A stretch of DNA of 63,662 nt. It comes from an uncultured Planctomycetaceae bacterium (GTDB lineage Bacteria; Planctomycetota; Planctomycetia; Gemmatales; Gemmataceae). Each line of letters opens with the position of its first letter. Position 1 is the first letter of the stretch. This document shows positions 52,126-61,470 of the stretch, in pieces. The stretch is from the NCBI GenBank assembly GCA_937888715.1, contig CALARU010000126.1:1-63662 (forward strand), given 5' to 3'. A program made the translations under genes and the position numbers. The notes under the pieces were generated by a model. It was not told where the DNA came from. It did not search any database and worked only from the letters and a program-made list of their open reading frames with translations.

Positions 52126-53244
52126 GTGAGAAGAACATTGACACAAACTCCAAATCACGCAATTGACAAAGTTCGGGTCAACCTCGGAGTCAGAAGCTAT
52201 GATATTCTGATCGGGCAGGGCTTGCTGACCAATTTGCCTTCGCTATTCCCGAATGTTGCCCAGGCGACTTCCCTTTTTGTTGTTTGCGATGAACATGTGC
52301 AAGCGGATGCTGCCCTTGTTGCGAAGGGTTTTCAAAACCAAAACATTAATGTGACTATTGCAGTTCTTCCCTCAGGGGAAAATCAAAAGTGCCTTGAAAG
52401 TGCCTCAAAACTTTTTGATCAACTTGTGAATATCCATGCTGATCGAAAGACGATGGTGCTTGCTTTGGGGGGCGGGGTGGTAGGCGATTTGGCCGGTTTT
52501 GTGGCTGCTACTTTCAACCGTGGCCTTAATCTTTTCATGGTGCCCACAACCTTGCTTTCGATGGTGGATAGTTCCGTAGGCGGGAAAACCGGGATTAATC
52601 ATCCCAAGGGGAAAAACCTAATCGGTGCATTTCATCAACCTGCTGGTGTAGCTATCGATATTGATGTTTTAAGATCGCTACCCGATCGCGAATATCGTAG
52701 CGGCCTTGCAGAAATCGTGAAGTACGGGATGATAATGGATGCAGAATTGTTCGCTTTTCTCGAATCAAACGCTGCAGGCATCCTCGCACGAAAACCCGAG
52801 TTGCTGATGCATATCATCAAGCGATCATGCGAATGCAAGGCGCAAGTTGTTTCGCAGGATGAAAGGGAAGAAACTGGCCTGCGGGCAATACTTAACTTCG
52901 GCCATACCTTTGCCCATGCCTTCGAAACCATAGGCGGGTATGGTTCATGGTTGCATGGCGAAGCAGTTGCTGCAGGTATGGTGTGTGCTAATAAAGTTTC
53001 GCTTAAGCGTGGCTTGATTGATGCAGATACTGCAAACAGGATGGTTGCTTTGCTGAAAGCTTTTAAACTGCCCACTGAACCCCCAGAGTTATCATCTGCC
53101 GCACTTTTAGAAGTGATGAGGAACGATAAAAAATCGGTCCGAGGAAGTTTGCGATTCATTCTCGCAACTAAGCTTGGTGCAGTTGCTTTGTTTGATGATG
53201 TTACCGAAGAGAATGTTAAAGGAGTTTTGTCACCACTAATCTGA
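52126..53244 (+). CDS. aroB: 3-dehydroquinate synthase
   Basis: 372 residues as read from GTG 52126; a TTG at 52138 behind GAGAAG is another possible start. Family motifs: LALGGGVVGDLAGFVAATFNRG (NAD binding), PTTLLSMVDSSVGGKTGINHPKGKNLIGAFHQP, REYRSGLAEIVKYG, and LNFGHTFAHAFE with a zinc histidine. It makes 3-dehydroquinate from DAHP in the shikimate pathway. dprA begins 16 bp after the stop, so the two are probably co-transcribed. Confidence 0.96.
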   Translation: MRRTLTQTPNHAIDKVRVNLGVRSYDILIGQGLLTNLPSLFPNVAQATSLFVVCDEHVQADAALVAKGFQNQNINVTIAVLPSGENQKCLESASKLFDQLVNIHADRKTMVLALGGGVVGDLAGFVAATFNRGLNLFMVPTTLLSMVDSSVGGKTGINHPKGKNLIGAFHQPAGVAIDIDVLRSLPDREYRSGLAEIVKYGMIMDAELFAFLESNAAGILARKPELLMHIIKRSCECKAQVVSQDEREETGLRAILNFGHTFAHAFETIGGYGSWLHGEAVAAGMVCANKVSLKRGLIDADTANRMVALLKAFKLPTEPPELSSAALLEVMRNDKKSVRGSLRFILATKLGAVALFDDVTEENVKGVLSPLI

Positions 53245-53260
53245 AAGGTTCGCAACGCCC

Positions 53261-54391
53261 ATGTATGAACCCTCTGACGAAGAATTAAAACCTTGGTTAT
53301 TATTAAACTTGGTGCCCGGCCTCGGGCCCAGACTTACTAAAGCCTTGATAGAAAAGTTTATTACCCCCGAAGCAGTTCTTTGTGCAAGTGTGCAAGCACT
53401 ATCTGAGATTCCACATCTTGGTTTTACTACCGCAACCAAACTTTACGATTCATTCAAAAAGTTTAACCCTGATCAAGAACTTTCTTCGATGCGTGCCCAT
53501 GGAGTAAAGGCTTTGTTGCTGAATAAGCCTGATTATCCTGAGTCTCTGAAAACCATCTGGGATCCACCCTCGGTACTTTATTTGAAAGGCGAGATCTTGC
53601 CCGGGGATGGAAAAGCTGTTGCGATTGTAGGCTCAAGATCGTGTACCGAGTATGGAAAAAAGATGGCAAGGAGATTGGCCAAAGGGTTGGCAATGGCGGG
53701 GTATACCATTGTGAGTGGATTGGCGCGGGGAATTGATGGCGAAGCGCATCGCGGGGCTTTGGAAGCAGGGGGTAGAACAATAGCAGTGCTGGCAGGTGGA
53801 CTATCAAAGATTTACCCACCGGAGCACGCTGGCCTTGCATTGGAAATCATTAAAGCGGGTGCAATTGTTTCCGAGGCCACCGTTTTACAAGCCCCACTTC
53901 CGGGGATGTTTCCAGCGCGCAATCGCATTATTAGTGGAATGAGTAAAGCAATTATCCTAGTGGAAGCTGCAGAAAAAAGTGGGGCCTTGGTGACGGCAGT
54001 TCATGCCTCTGAACAAGGCAGGCCTGTGCTTGCTGTGCCTGGAAGTGTTGAATCGTCTGCCAGCGGTGGCACCAATTCCTTAATTAGAAAAGGTGCGATT
54101 TTAATTCGGGATGTAGATGATGTTTTGCAAGAGTTAAAAGATTGGGCTCCATCTTTCACCCAGAAGCTATTGCCTGGTATCTCGGCTGAAGTTACTCCCC
54201 CATCGGTACCTGAAAATCTTGATGAAGCAGAAACGAAGATTTGGCAGGCTCTGGCAAATAGTGAATGTAATATGGATGAACTCATTCGCACAAGCGGGCA
54301 AAACGCAGGGGTTGTTGCAGGAAAGTTATTGGGAATGGAAATGAAGCGCATCATTAAAAGGCTGCCCGGAAGTAGATTTGCCATTTGCTAG
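53261..54391 (+). CDS. dprA: DNA-processing protein DprA
   Basis: 376 residues. An N-terminal helix-hairpin-helix/SAM-like region (LVPGLGPRLTKALIEKF, ALSEIPHLGF) precedes the Rossmann core: VAIVGSRSCTEYGKKMARRLAKG, YTIVSGLARGIDGEAHRGAL, GGLSKIYPPEH, LPGMFPARNRIISGMSKAIILVEA and KSGALVTAVHASEQGRPVLAVPG. A C-terminal winged helix follows (ETKIWQALANSECNMDELIRTSG). DprA loads RecA on incoming single-stranded DNA during transformation; in non-competent bacteria its role is less clear. Confidence 0.96.
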   Translation: MYEPSDEELKPWLLLNLVPGLGPRLTKALIEKFITPEAVLCASVQALSEIPHLGFTTATKLYDSFKKFNPDQELSSMRAHGVKALLLNKPDYPESLKTIWDPPSVLYLKGEILPGDGKAVAIVGSRSCTEYGKKMARRLAKGLAMAGYTIVSGLARGIDGEAHRGALEAGGRTIAVLAGGLSKIYPPEHAGLALEIIKAGAIVSEATVLQAPLPGMFPARNRIISGMSKAIILVEAAEKSGALVTAVHASEQGRPVLAVPGSVESSASGGTNSLIRKGAILIRDVDDVLQELKDWAPSFTQKLLPGISAEVTPPSVPENLDEAETKIWQALANSECNMDELIRTSGQNAGVVAGKLLGMEMKRIIKRLPGSRFAIC

Positions 54392-54473
54392 AAAACTTTT
54401 GTATCTTTCACTCCATGCCCTTAGAATCACTTTTCTGGTTATGATTTCTTTCTCTTTTATTTGAGGATCAAGC

Positions 54474-55286
54474 ATGAGATTTTTATCCCGTTTTGTCATC
54501 AAGCCAATAGCGGCTTCGTTGATTGCTACCTTGCTTTCGAGTTCGGTGGCTTTGGCCCAAAAAGAATTTAAAAGCGGCATTGAATGGCCCGAACCCAAGG
54601 TTGTGACTCCTGGAAGTGCTGAGGTTGCGCCTTCTGATGCCATTGTTCTTTTCGATGGCAAGGATCTTTCCCAGTGGAAAAATGGTGAGAATTGGATTAT
54701 CAAGGATGGCGCTGCTACTGCAAATAAATCCGGTATTTCGACCAAGCAGGCCTTTGGTGATGCACAAGTTCACCTTGAGTGGGCTTCTCCTGAAAAAGCA
54801 GAAGGTACAGGCCAAGGCAGAGGTAACAGCGGTATTTATCTGATGGGTAAATACGAAGTTCAAATTCTTGATTCGTTCGTTAATAAAACTTATTTCGATG
54901 GCCAAGCTGGTTCCATTTACAAGCAGTATCCACCTTTGGTGAACGCCTGTAGGAAGCCTGGCGAATGGCAGACCTACGATATTATTTTTAATGCGCCCCG
55001 ATTTGACAAAGAGGGCAAGGTTTCAAAGCCCGGGCATATCACTGTTTTGCATAACGGTGTGCTGGTACAAAATCATTCGGAGTTGCAAGGCGGAACCATG
55101 TATGATCGCCCTCCAGAATACAAGGCGCATGCTGATAAGCTGCCCTTTGAAATTCAGTTTCATGGCAACCCAGTTAAGTTTCGCAATATCTGGGTTAGGG
55201 AATTTAAGGAACTCCTTCCCCCAGAAAAGGCCAGTGTAGCCAACAAGCTTAAAGAATTGAACAAGTCGCAAGAGCCAAAGAAATAA
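54474..55286 (+). CDS. DUF1080 (3-keto-disaccharide hydrolase domain) secreted protein
   Basis: 270 residues with a signal peptide (SSVALAQ, about residue 28). DUF1080 features: IVLFDGKDLSQWKNGENWIIKDG, QAFGDAQVHLEWASP, GRGNSGIYLMGKYEVQILDS, AGSIYKQYPPLVNACRKPGEWQTYDIIFNAP, and FEIQFHGNPVKFRNIWVRE at the end. This lamin-G-like fold has been linked to cleavage of 3-keto glycosides; in planctomycetes the domain is very common and often of unknown use. It stands alone before a terminator, 82 bp after dprA. Confidence 0.93.
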   Translation: MRFLSRFVIKPIAASLIATLLSSSVALAQKEFKSGIEWPEPKVVTPGSAEVAPSDAIVLFDGKDLSQWKNGENWIIKDGAATANKSGISTKQAFGDAQVHLEWASPEKAEGTGQGRGNSGIYLMGKYEVQILDSFVNKTYFDGQAGSIYKQYPPLVNACRKPGEWQTYDIIFNAPRFDKEGKVSKPGHITVLHNGVLVQNHSELQGGTMYDRPPEYKAHADKLPFEIQFHGNPVKFRNIWVREFKELLPPEKASVANKLKELNKSQEPKK

Positions 55287-55300
55287 AAGGGTTGTTAAAT

Positions 55301-55343
55301 AAAAGAACCCCGGTGGAGATTATCCATCGGGGTTCTTTTTTTG
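55301..55343. terminator. Intrinsic terminator between convergent genes
   Basis: AAAAGAACCCCG (55301-55312) pairs with CGGGGTTCTTTT, extended inward by TGGA/TCCA, with a T7 run on the plus side and an A run on the other. It can stop both the DUF1080 gene and the type III glutamine synthetase gene. Confidence 0.92.
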
Positions 55344-55353
55344 CTATTAACTC

Positions 55354-57540
55354 TTACTTGATGAAGAGCATTTCGCGATAGGTTGGCAATGGCCAGTGAT
55401 CATCTGCAACCATGGTTTCAAGCTTATCGGATACGATTCGAAGCTTGACGATGTTTGCAAGAACATGATCCCGCGCATGAGTTGCATGAGCAAGATCATC
55501 ACCTTCTGGATGATCGCCAACTGCTTTTTCCAGATGAACAATTGCTTTCTGGAAATCGGTGATGGTGGCGGTAAGAGTTTTGAGAAACTCTAGTTGGGCG
55601 CTGTTATCAACCCCAGCAGCTTTGGTCGCATTTACCGAAGTTGCTATTTCACCTTGGTAGCGAATAGCTGCTGGTAAAATCATACCCTTTGCCATCAGTA
55701 AGGCGGTTCTGCCCTCGATTTTGATGGTTTTTACATAGCTCTCGCAAAGAATGACATAGCGGCTCTGCAATTCCTTTTCAGTATAAACCTTATACTTGGT
55801 GAAAAGGTCGATGCTGTCTTTGCGGATGATGACGGGAAGCGCTTCGATGGTGGTGCGAAGGTTTGGCAATCCCCGCTTTTCTGCTTCTTTGTGCCATTCT
55901 TCGGAATAACCATCGCCATTGAAGAGAACTTTTTTGCTTTCCTTGATGATGCCAAGAAGAACTTCCTGAATGGATTTGTGGAAATCCTTTCCAGCCTTGG
56001 CGCTCTTTTCAAGTTCGGTAGCAATAAAGTCAAGCGATTCTGCAACGATGGTGTTGAGCACGCTGTTGGGGCCAGAAACCGATTGGGAGGAACCAACTGC
56101 ACGGAACTCAAACTTGTTACCGGTGAAGGCAAAAGGGCTGGTTCTATTGCGGTCGCCTGCATCACGTGGCAGCTTTGGTAGAACGGTAACACCGATCTCC
56201 ATTTCCCCGCCTTGCTTGGTGGATTTTGCGCCACCTTTTTCAAGCTGATCGATAATATCTTGAAGCTGATCGCCCAAGAAAATCGAAATGATTGCAGGGG
56301 GGGCTTCGTTTGCACCCAATCGGTGATCGTTCGCAGCGCCACTTACTACCACTCTGAGCAGTTCTGGGTACTTTGCTACAGCCCTGATTACGCCAGCACA
56401 GAAAATAAGGAACTGCGCATTTTCGTGAGGAGTGTCACCAGGGTTAAGCAGGTTTTCGCCTGTATCGGTGGACATCGACCAGTTGTTATGCTTGCCCGAC
56501 CCGTTGATTCCCGCAAAGGGTTTTTCATGAAAAAGGCATGCCATGCCATACTTGGAGGCAGTCTTGCGAAGGATTTCCATCAGCAAGTTTTGATGATCCG
56601 TAGCTAGATTCGAATCTTCGAAAATAGGTGCGATTTCATACTGGCTGGGTGCAACTTCATTGTGCCTGGTTTTTACAGGTACTCCTAGTTTAAATAATTG
56701 TGCTTCGCAATCTGCCATGTATGCAATTACTCGCTCAGGAATGTGACCAAAGTATTGGTCTTCCATTTCCTGGCCTTTGGGGGAAGCAGCACCAACCAAG
56801 GTTCTACCTGTGTGAAGCAAGTCGGGCCTTGCAAGGTAGAAGCTACGGTCGATGAGGAAATATTCCTGTTCAGGCCCAACAGTAGTGAAAACTTTTTTCG
56901 CATCTTTGTTGCCAAAGAGTTTGAGAATACGCAGCGCCTGGGTTGAAAGAACTTCCATCGATTTTAGCAAAGGAGCTTTTTTGTCGAGGATGTCACCAGT
57001 CCAACTAAGAAAAACCGTGGGGATAACGAGAGTTGCGCCATTGGGGCTTTCCAAGATGTAAGCAGGGCTGGTTGGATCCCAACCGGTATAGCCGCGTGCT
57101 TCAAAGGTGGCACGAATACCGCCCGAGGGGAAGGAACTGGCATCGGGTTCACCTTTGACGAGTTCTTTACCACTGAATTCGACCATGGCTTTACCCGAGC
57201 TATCTACATTAAGAAAGCTATCGTGTTTTTCTGCGGTAAGGCCGGTCATGGGTTGGAAAATATGCGTGTAGTGGGTTGCGCCTTTTTCGATGGCCCAATC
57301 TTTCATAGCACTTGCAACGCTATCCGCGATTGTTGGGTCAAGAGAAATACCTTGTTTGATGGTTTTTTGAAGAGCTTTAAAGATAGGCTTGGGAAGTCGT
57401 TCGCGCTGAACTTCTTCGTTAAATACATTGCACCCAAAAAGTTCTTTTAAGGGTGTTTCATGAAAGTCTAATCTTTCAAGAACATGTTTGGAATTGGCAA
57501 TTGCTTGAATAGCTTGTGAACGGATATTGTGTGAACTCAT
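55354..57540 (-). CDS. glnN: Glutamine synthetase type III
   Basis: 728 residues from the ATG at 57540 (MSSHNIRSQ), matching the usual length of type III enzymes. The family-specific N-terminus is followed by [106 protein letters not shown] and [23 protein letters not shown]. It makes glutamine from glutamate and ammonia with ATP in the cytoplasm. The type I gene lies 114 bp upstream in the same direction, so the two may share transcripts. Confidence 0.96.
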   Translation of the reverse strand: MSSHNIRSQAIQAIANSKHVLERLDFHETPLKELFGCNVFNEEVQRERLPKPIFKALQKTIKQGISLDPTIADSVASAMKDWAIEKGATHYTHIFQPMTGLTAEKHDSFLNVDSSGKAMVEFSGKELVKGEPDASSFPSGGIRATFEARGYTGWDPTSPAYILESPNGATLVIPTVFLSWTGDILDKKAPLLKSMEVLSTQALRILKLFGNKDAKKVFTTVGPEQEYFLIDRSFYLARPDLLHTGRTLVGAASPKGQEMEDQYFGHIPERVIAYMADCEAQLFKLGVPVKTRHNEVAPSQYEIAPIFEDSNLATDHQNLLMEILRKTASKYGMACLFHEKPFAGINGSGKHNNWSMSTDTGENLLNPGDTPHENAQFLIFCAGVIRAVAKYPELLRVVVSGAANDHRLGANEAPPAIISIFLGDQLQDIIDQLEKGGAKSTKQGGEMEIGVTVLPKLPRDAGDRNRTSPFAFTGNKFEFRAVGSSQSVSGPNSVLNTIVAESLDFIATELEKSAKAGKDFHKSIQEVLLGIIKESKKVLFNGDGYSEEWHKEAEKRGLPNLRTTIEALPVIIRKDSIDLFTKYKVYTEKELQSRYVILCESYVKTIKIEGRTALLMAKGMILPAAIRYQGEIATSVNATKAAGVDNSAQLEFLKTLTATITDFQKAIVHLEKAVGDHPEGDDLAHATHARDHVLANIVKLRIVSDKLETMVADDHWPLPTYREMLFIK

Positions 57541-57654
57541 GATAAAAATCCTCAAATCCAGTTGAAAAACACACTCGCGGAAAGTCGCTCCAGTCATTGG
57601 TATTTTGAAGGCCGCGTTTTCCTTCCCATACCGACCGGAACTTGGAGAGGCTGC

Positions 57655-59067
57655 TTATAAATCGTAATATAGCGCAAACTCATAAGGGTGGGGCCTCATT
57701 CTTATTGCCTCCACTTCCTGCTCGCGCTTGTATTGAATCCATGTACGGATTACATCTTCCGTAAATACATCACCTTGTAAAAGAAATTCATGATCTCTTT
57801 CCAAATTATTCAAAGATTCTTCCAAAGAGCTTGGTGTGCCTGGAAGCTTTAATCGCTCTTCTGGCCCAAGGTCGTAAATGTTCCTGTCCATCGGTTCACC
57901 GGGATGAATCTTGTTTTTGATTCCATCCAGCATTGCCATCAGCATACCTGCAAATGCAAGATATGGATTGCTTGAACCATCTGGGCAGCGATATTCAATC
58001 CGCTTCGAATTTGCCTTATGGGAATGAACCGGAATGCGAATAGCAGCAGAGCGATTTCGACTGCTGTATGCCAATCGCGTGGGAGCATCATACCCAGGTA
58101 CCAAACGCTTATAGCTATTCGTCGTAGAATTTGTGATTGCACATAAGGAAGGAGCATGCCTGAGAAGTCCGCCTATGGCATACATTGCAGTATCGCTTAG
58201 GCCCGCATACCCTGTGCCGCCAAAAAGGTTTTTGCCACCCTTCCAAAGCGAACAATGCACATGCAATCCGCTACCATGATCTTGAAACAAAGGCTTGGGC
58301 ATGAATGTCGCAGATTTGTTATGTTTGCGTGCAACATTTTTCACAATGTATTTGTACTTCAAAACGCTATCAGCCATTTCAACCAAGGTGGAAAAGCGAA
58401 TGTCGATTTCGCCCTGACCCGCAGTAGAACCTTCATGATGATGAGATTCAATTTCGATGCCACAATCAAGCATGGTGAGCATCATTTCGCTACGTAAATC
58501 ATGGCTGGAATCGGAAGGGGGGCAATGCAGGTAGCCTTCTTTGTAGCGAATTTTATGACCTAAATTTGGGTCTTCTTTACGGCCAGTATTCCAAGCGCCT
58601 TCGGAACTTTCAATAAAGTAATATCCACTATGTTCGTTTTGATTGAATCGGATGTCGTCGAACACAAAAAACTCGATTTTAGGGCCAAAATAAGCTGCGT
58701 CGCAAATCCCCGAGGCCTTCATGTAATTGGTAGCTTTACGGGCGACATTTCTCGGGTCGCGGGTGTAATCTTCCCGGGTCAGAGGGTCTTGAATATTACA
58801 TATCATGATTAAGGTCTTGTCCTTGGCAAAAGGATCAAGAAATGCGGTTTCTGGAACCGGCATCACCACCATGTCGGATTCATTTATGGTTTGCCAGCCA
58901 CGCATACTTGCGCCATCGAATCCCAACCCTTCTTCAAAGGTGGATTCACGCAAAGCGGAAGCTGGAATGGTGAAATGTTTCCAAAGCCCAGGAAAATCCA
59001 TGAATCGTAAATCTATTGCTCTCACTTCTTTTTCACGGATGTGAGCTAAGATTTCGCGGGGAGTCAC
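57655..59067 (-). CDS. glnA: Glutamine synthetase type I
   Basis: 470 residues from GTG 59067 (MTPREILAHIREKEVRAIDLRF), preceded by GGAG at 10 bases; this matches the standard start and length. A TTG at 59082 would add five residues. Active-site motifs: FDGASMRGWQTINESDM, GPKIEFFVFDD, HHHEGSTAGQGEIDIRF, NKSATFMPKPLFQDHGSGLHVHCSL, TNSYKRLVPGYDAP and NRSAAIRIP. In the region of the adenylylation tyrosine of the beta subgroup, the sequence near MDRNIYDLGPEER retains a tyrosine. It acts in ammonia assimilation, together with the type III gene downstream. Confidence 0.96.
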   Translation of the reverse strand: MTPREILAHIREKEVRAIDLRFMDFPGLWKHFTIPASALRESTFEEGLGFDGASMRGWQTINESDMVVMPVPETAFLDPFAKDKTLIMICNIQDPLTREDYTRDPRNVARKATNYMKASGICDAAYFGPKIEFFVFDDIRFNQNEHSGYYFIESSEGAWNTGRKEDPNLGHKIRYKEGYLHCPPSDSSHDLRSEMMLTMLDCGIEIESHHHEGSTAGQGEIDIRFSTLVEMADSVLKYKYIVKNVARKHNKSATFMPKPLFQDHGSGLHVHCSLWKGGKNLFGGTGYAGLSDTAMYAIGGLLRHAPSLCAITNSTTNSYKRLVPGYDAPTRLAYSSRNRSAAIRIPVHSHKANSKRIEYRCPDGSSNPYLAFAGMLMAMLDGIKNKIHPGEPMDRNIYDLGPEERLKLPGTPSSLEESLNNLERDHEFLLQGDVFTEDVIRTWIQYKREQEVEAIRMRPHPYEFALYYDL

Positions 59068-59139
59068 AGAGAAAAACTCCAATTAAGGATGGCTGCTGGA
59101 TGCCAACCCTAGTTTGCTTCGGGAGAGAAGAGGAACCTA

Positions 59140-59174
59140 CTAATATGTTATTAGTGATTTGCCTTAAAGGCAAA
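59140..59174 (-). promoter_or_regulatory. Two inverted repeats upstream of glnA
   Basis: CTAATA-TGT-TATTAG (59140-59154) and TTTGCCT-TAA-AGGCAAA (59158-59174) are perfect inverted repeats of 6 and 7 bp placed 73-107 bp upstream of the glnA start, in the divergent region shared with the CYTH gene. They could be operators for a nitrogen regulator. They do not match NtcA, GlnR or sigma54 consensus sites. Confidence 0.4.
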
Positions 59175-59343
59175 CAAAACCCAATTATAATGATATTATC
59201 TGTAGTTGGGGGATTTCCCCGATGCTATTAACCTTATGAGTCTGTTCCTATAAGCGCCTATTAAATAACTTCTTGACACATCCGTTTTTTATTACGATGA
59301 TCCGCATGATGATCTTCCTTTTCTGGGGTTTTTTAAACTTACA

Positions 59344-59856
59344 ATGGCAAGAAATGTTGAAATAAAAGCTAAAATCGGCGGAATTGAAGCACTGGTACCC
59401 ATCATCGCTTCCCTCGCAGAAACCGGCCCCTTCGATATTTTGCAGCATGACACTTTCTTTAATTGCCCCTTGGGTAAATTAAAGCTCCGTGCCTTTTCTG
59501 CATCCTCAGGCGAATTAATCTTTTATCAACGCCCCCAACTCGAGGGCCCAAAAGTGTCGCTTTATCATATTTCACCCACCACCGAACCCGATTCCCTGCG
59601 AAATACACTAGCAACGGCCTATGGAATCCTAGGCACTGTGCGAAAACAGCGCACTCTTTATCTCTTAGGGAAAACTCGAATTCATTTGGATCGCGTTGAT
59701 GGCTTGGGCGACTTTCTCGAACTTGAAGTAGTTCTGGAAGACCTTCAAACCATTACTTATGGTGAAAGTATCGCTCTTGATCTAATGGCTAAGATTGGCG
59801 TTTTACCCAACCAACTCATCCCCACTTCTTATCTTGAGTTGTTGAGCAAATCGTAA
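59344..59856 (+). CDS. CYTH-domain protein (class IV adenylate cyclase / thiamine-triphosphatase-like)
   Basis: 170 residues, one CYTH domain. It begins MARNVEIKAKI, the acidic/basic start of the family, then DTFFNCPLGKLKLRAFS, ELIFYQRP, VRKQRTLYLLGKTRIHLDRVDGLGDFLELEVVLE, in which the acidic and basic residues line the triphosphate tunnel. CYTH proteins cleave or cyclise triphosphate compounds, including ATP, thiamine triphosphate and tripolyphosphate; the substrate is unknown. A TTGACA near 59272 may be part of its promoter. Confidence 0.9.
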   Translation: MARNVEIKAKIGGIEALVPIIASLAETGPFDILQHDTFFNCPLGKLKLRAFSASSGELIFYQRPQLEGPKVSLYHISPTTEPDSLRNTLATAYGILGTVRKQRTLYLLGKTRIHLDRVDGLGDFLELEVVLEDLQTITYGESIALDLMAKIGVLPNQLIPTSYLELLSKS

Positions 59857-59894
59857 TACCAAATCATGCTTGCTAGGAAATAGAAATTCAATCA

Positions 59895-60875
59895 TTACCA
59901 ATGACGGCAAGAAAGTTCATGTATCTCAATGTTTGTCAGCGGATCGTGAGCTTGTATTTGAATCGAGCCAGCTTCAAGGCGGAGCCCTTTTCGAGGATTA
60001 TTTGAAATTTCTCTGGTATCTACCCAGGAAACTGTTTGATAACCATTAACCCAAACAGCAATTTTTGGTCCAAGTGCAATCACGGTCATGCTAAAAGGTG
60101 TGAAATCCCTACTGATCAACCTCCTTGCCTGCACGCGATCATCAATAGCACCAGTTGCCCATTTTGTTGGTTTCGCCGGGTCATTGTCATCACAGCTACT
60201 ATAGATTTGAGCTTCGTATCCGTTTGTGAATTCGCCCGGGATCGAGCGGAAAAATAATCCGCCATTGGAGTGTCTTGCATTGCTTGCAACTTTGATCCTA
60301 ATGATCATGTCCGCAAATAGCTGGTCTTCCAATTCAAGAACAGCGGGTCCACCTTTTGCAACAAGCTTTCCCTCTTGAACTTTCCAGCTTGCTGGTGATT
60401 TTCCTTTCCGGATGATTTCTTTCCAGCCTGAAAGGTCCTTCCCATTAAGTTTGGGAGTCAACTTCAAGGGAAGAATTGCAACTTCATATAAACTGCCGGA
60501 CTGAATTTTTAAATTATTATTCGAATCTGAAGAATCAATTACCAGAGGAGTGTTGGGTTCAATAGTGTGGGATTTATTGCCAAGGATTATGGAAGATTTA
60601 ACTTTTGATTTGAGGCGAATTTTGCAATTACTAAGAGGCAGTGTAAAGGTGCCTCCCGAGAGGGAGTTATTCAAAACGGTGCTGTTTTGCCAGCCATAAT
60701 CTGTTTTGAAATCAAATAGGCTCAACCATCCTGAAGTTGCTTCCTCCATGGTAAGGCCGGCCCCTGTTTCAGCAACACCTTCCGGAAGTTTATCCCCATT
60801 AAGGGAGTAGGCGTAGGAAAGTGATTGGATCGAAGAAAGTGTGGCTAAGTAGAATTCTCTGCGGGATAAGAGCAT
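59895..60875 (-). CDS. DUF1080 (3-keto-disaccharide hydrolase domain) protein, exported
   Basis: 326 residues. The N-terminus MLLSRREFYLATLSSIQSLS is twin-arginine-like. The first 150 residues have no clear family but may be a DUF1080-like half (TSGWLSLFDFKTDYGWQN). The C-terminal half is a clear DUF1080 domain: LNGKDLSGWKEIIRKGKSPASW, KLVAKGGPAVLELEDQLFADMIIRIKV, HSNGGLFFRSIPGEFTNGYEAQIYSS, NPRKGLRLEAGSIQIQAHDP. It may therefore hold two related beta-sandwich domains in tandem. It is the last gene of a leftward run with the two membrane genes, 16 bp after the GDYXXLXY stop. Confidence 0.88.
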   Translation of the reverse strand: MLLSRREFYLATLSSIQSLSYAYSLNGDKLPEGVAETGAGLTMEEATSGWLSLFDFKTDYGWQNSTVLNNSLSGGTFTLPLSNCKIRLKSKVKSSIILGNKSHTIEPNTPLVIDSSDSNNNLKIQSGSLYEVAILPLKLTPKLNGKDLSGWKEIIRKGKSPASWKVQEGKLVAKGGPAVLELEDQLFADMIIRIKVASNARHSNGGLFFRSIPGEFTNGYEAQIYSSCDDNDPAKPTKWATGAIDDRVQARRLISRDFTPFSMTVIALGPKIAVWVNGYQTVSWVDTREISNNPRKGLRLEAGSIQIQAHDPLTNIEIHELSCRHW

Positions 60876-60891
60876 GCCAAGTTTCCTAATT

Positions 60892-61470
60892 TTAGGGATT
60901 AATAATGTGAACTTGTTTCATTTGCGCAGAGCCATCTGGTGCGAGATAGACTTCTGCAACCAGTTTCTTTTCTCTGATTGCCTGTTCGTAGATCCGGCCT
61001 TTGCCTTCCTGTAGATAAAAAGATTCAATTCCAAATTCGATTCTGTTGCTTGAGTTTAACTTTCCCCTGAGGTATCTTCCCTTGGTTGGAGGCGTACTAC
61101 CAAAAAAGATGCCTTTGTAAACATCTTCCTTGAGGTTGAATTTCAGGGTTACATAAACATCAATGCTTTTCTGATTGAAATTATTGCTGGTTTTGTACGA
61201 TTTAATTCTTTCATCAAGCAATGCAATATCTTCGGGAAGCCTGGAAAATTCATACCCAAGTATAATGTATTCTCCCCGCATCATATCACGCGGGTCTACG
61301 GGGATGACTTCAAAACGCACTCGATCCGAAGTGATCCGCGGGACAAGGCCCTTGCCACTTAAACCCGAAAGAATTACCAATTGAAAAACGAAGGCGGTAA
61401 AAATTGCTAACCCTATTTTTGCAGGATCCTTCCACGGGGGTAAAATCGGTGTGTTGGTATCAGTTGACAT
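60892..61470 (-). CDS. GDYXXLXY-type membrane-anchored protein
   Basis: 192 residues from the ATG at 61470; a TTG at 61479 adds three. One membrane helix lies near residues 22-42 (IGLAIFTAFVFQLVILSG). The family motif appears as RGEYIILGYEFSRLP, with E in place of D. The rest is a beta-rich outside domain (DVYVTLKFNLKEDVYKGIFFG, KGRYLRGKL). It overlaps the DUF2157 gene by 11 bp. GDYXXLXY and DUF2157 proteins are commonly neighbours, and this overlap supports a joint membrane complex of unknown role. Confidence 0.88.
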   Translation of the reverse strand: MSTDTNTPILPPWKDPAKIGLAIFTAFVFQLVILSGLSGKGLVPRITSDRVRFEVIPVDPRDMMRGEYIILGYEFSRLPEDIALLDERIKSYKTSNNFNQKSIDVYVTLKFNLKEDVYKGIFFGSTPPTKGRYLRGKLNSSNRIEFGIESFYLQEGKGRIYEQAIREKKLVAEVYLAPDGSAQMKQVHIINP

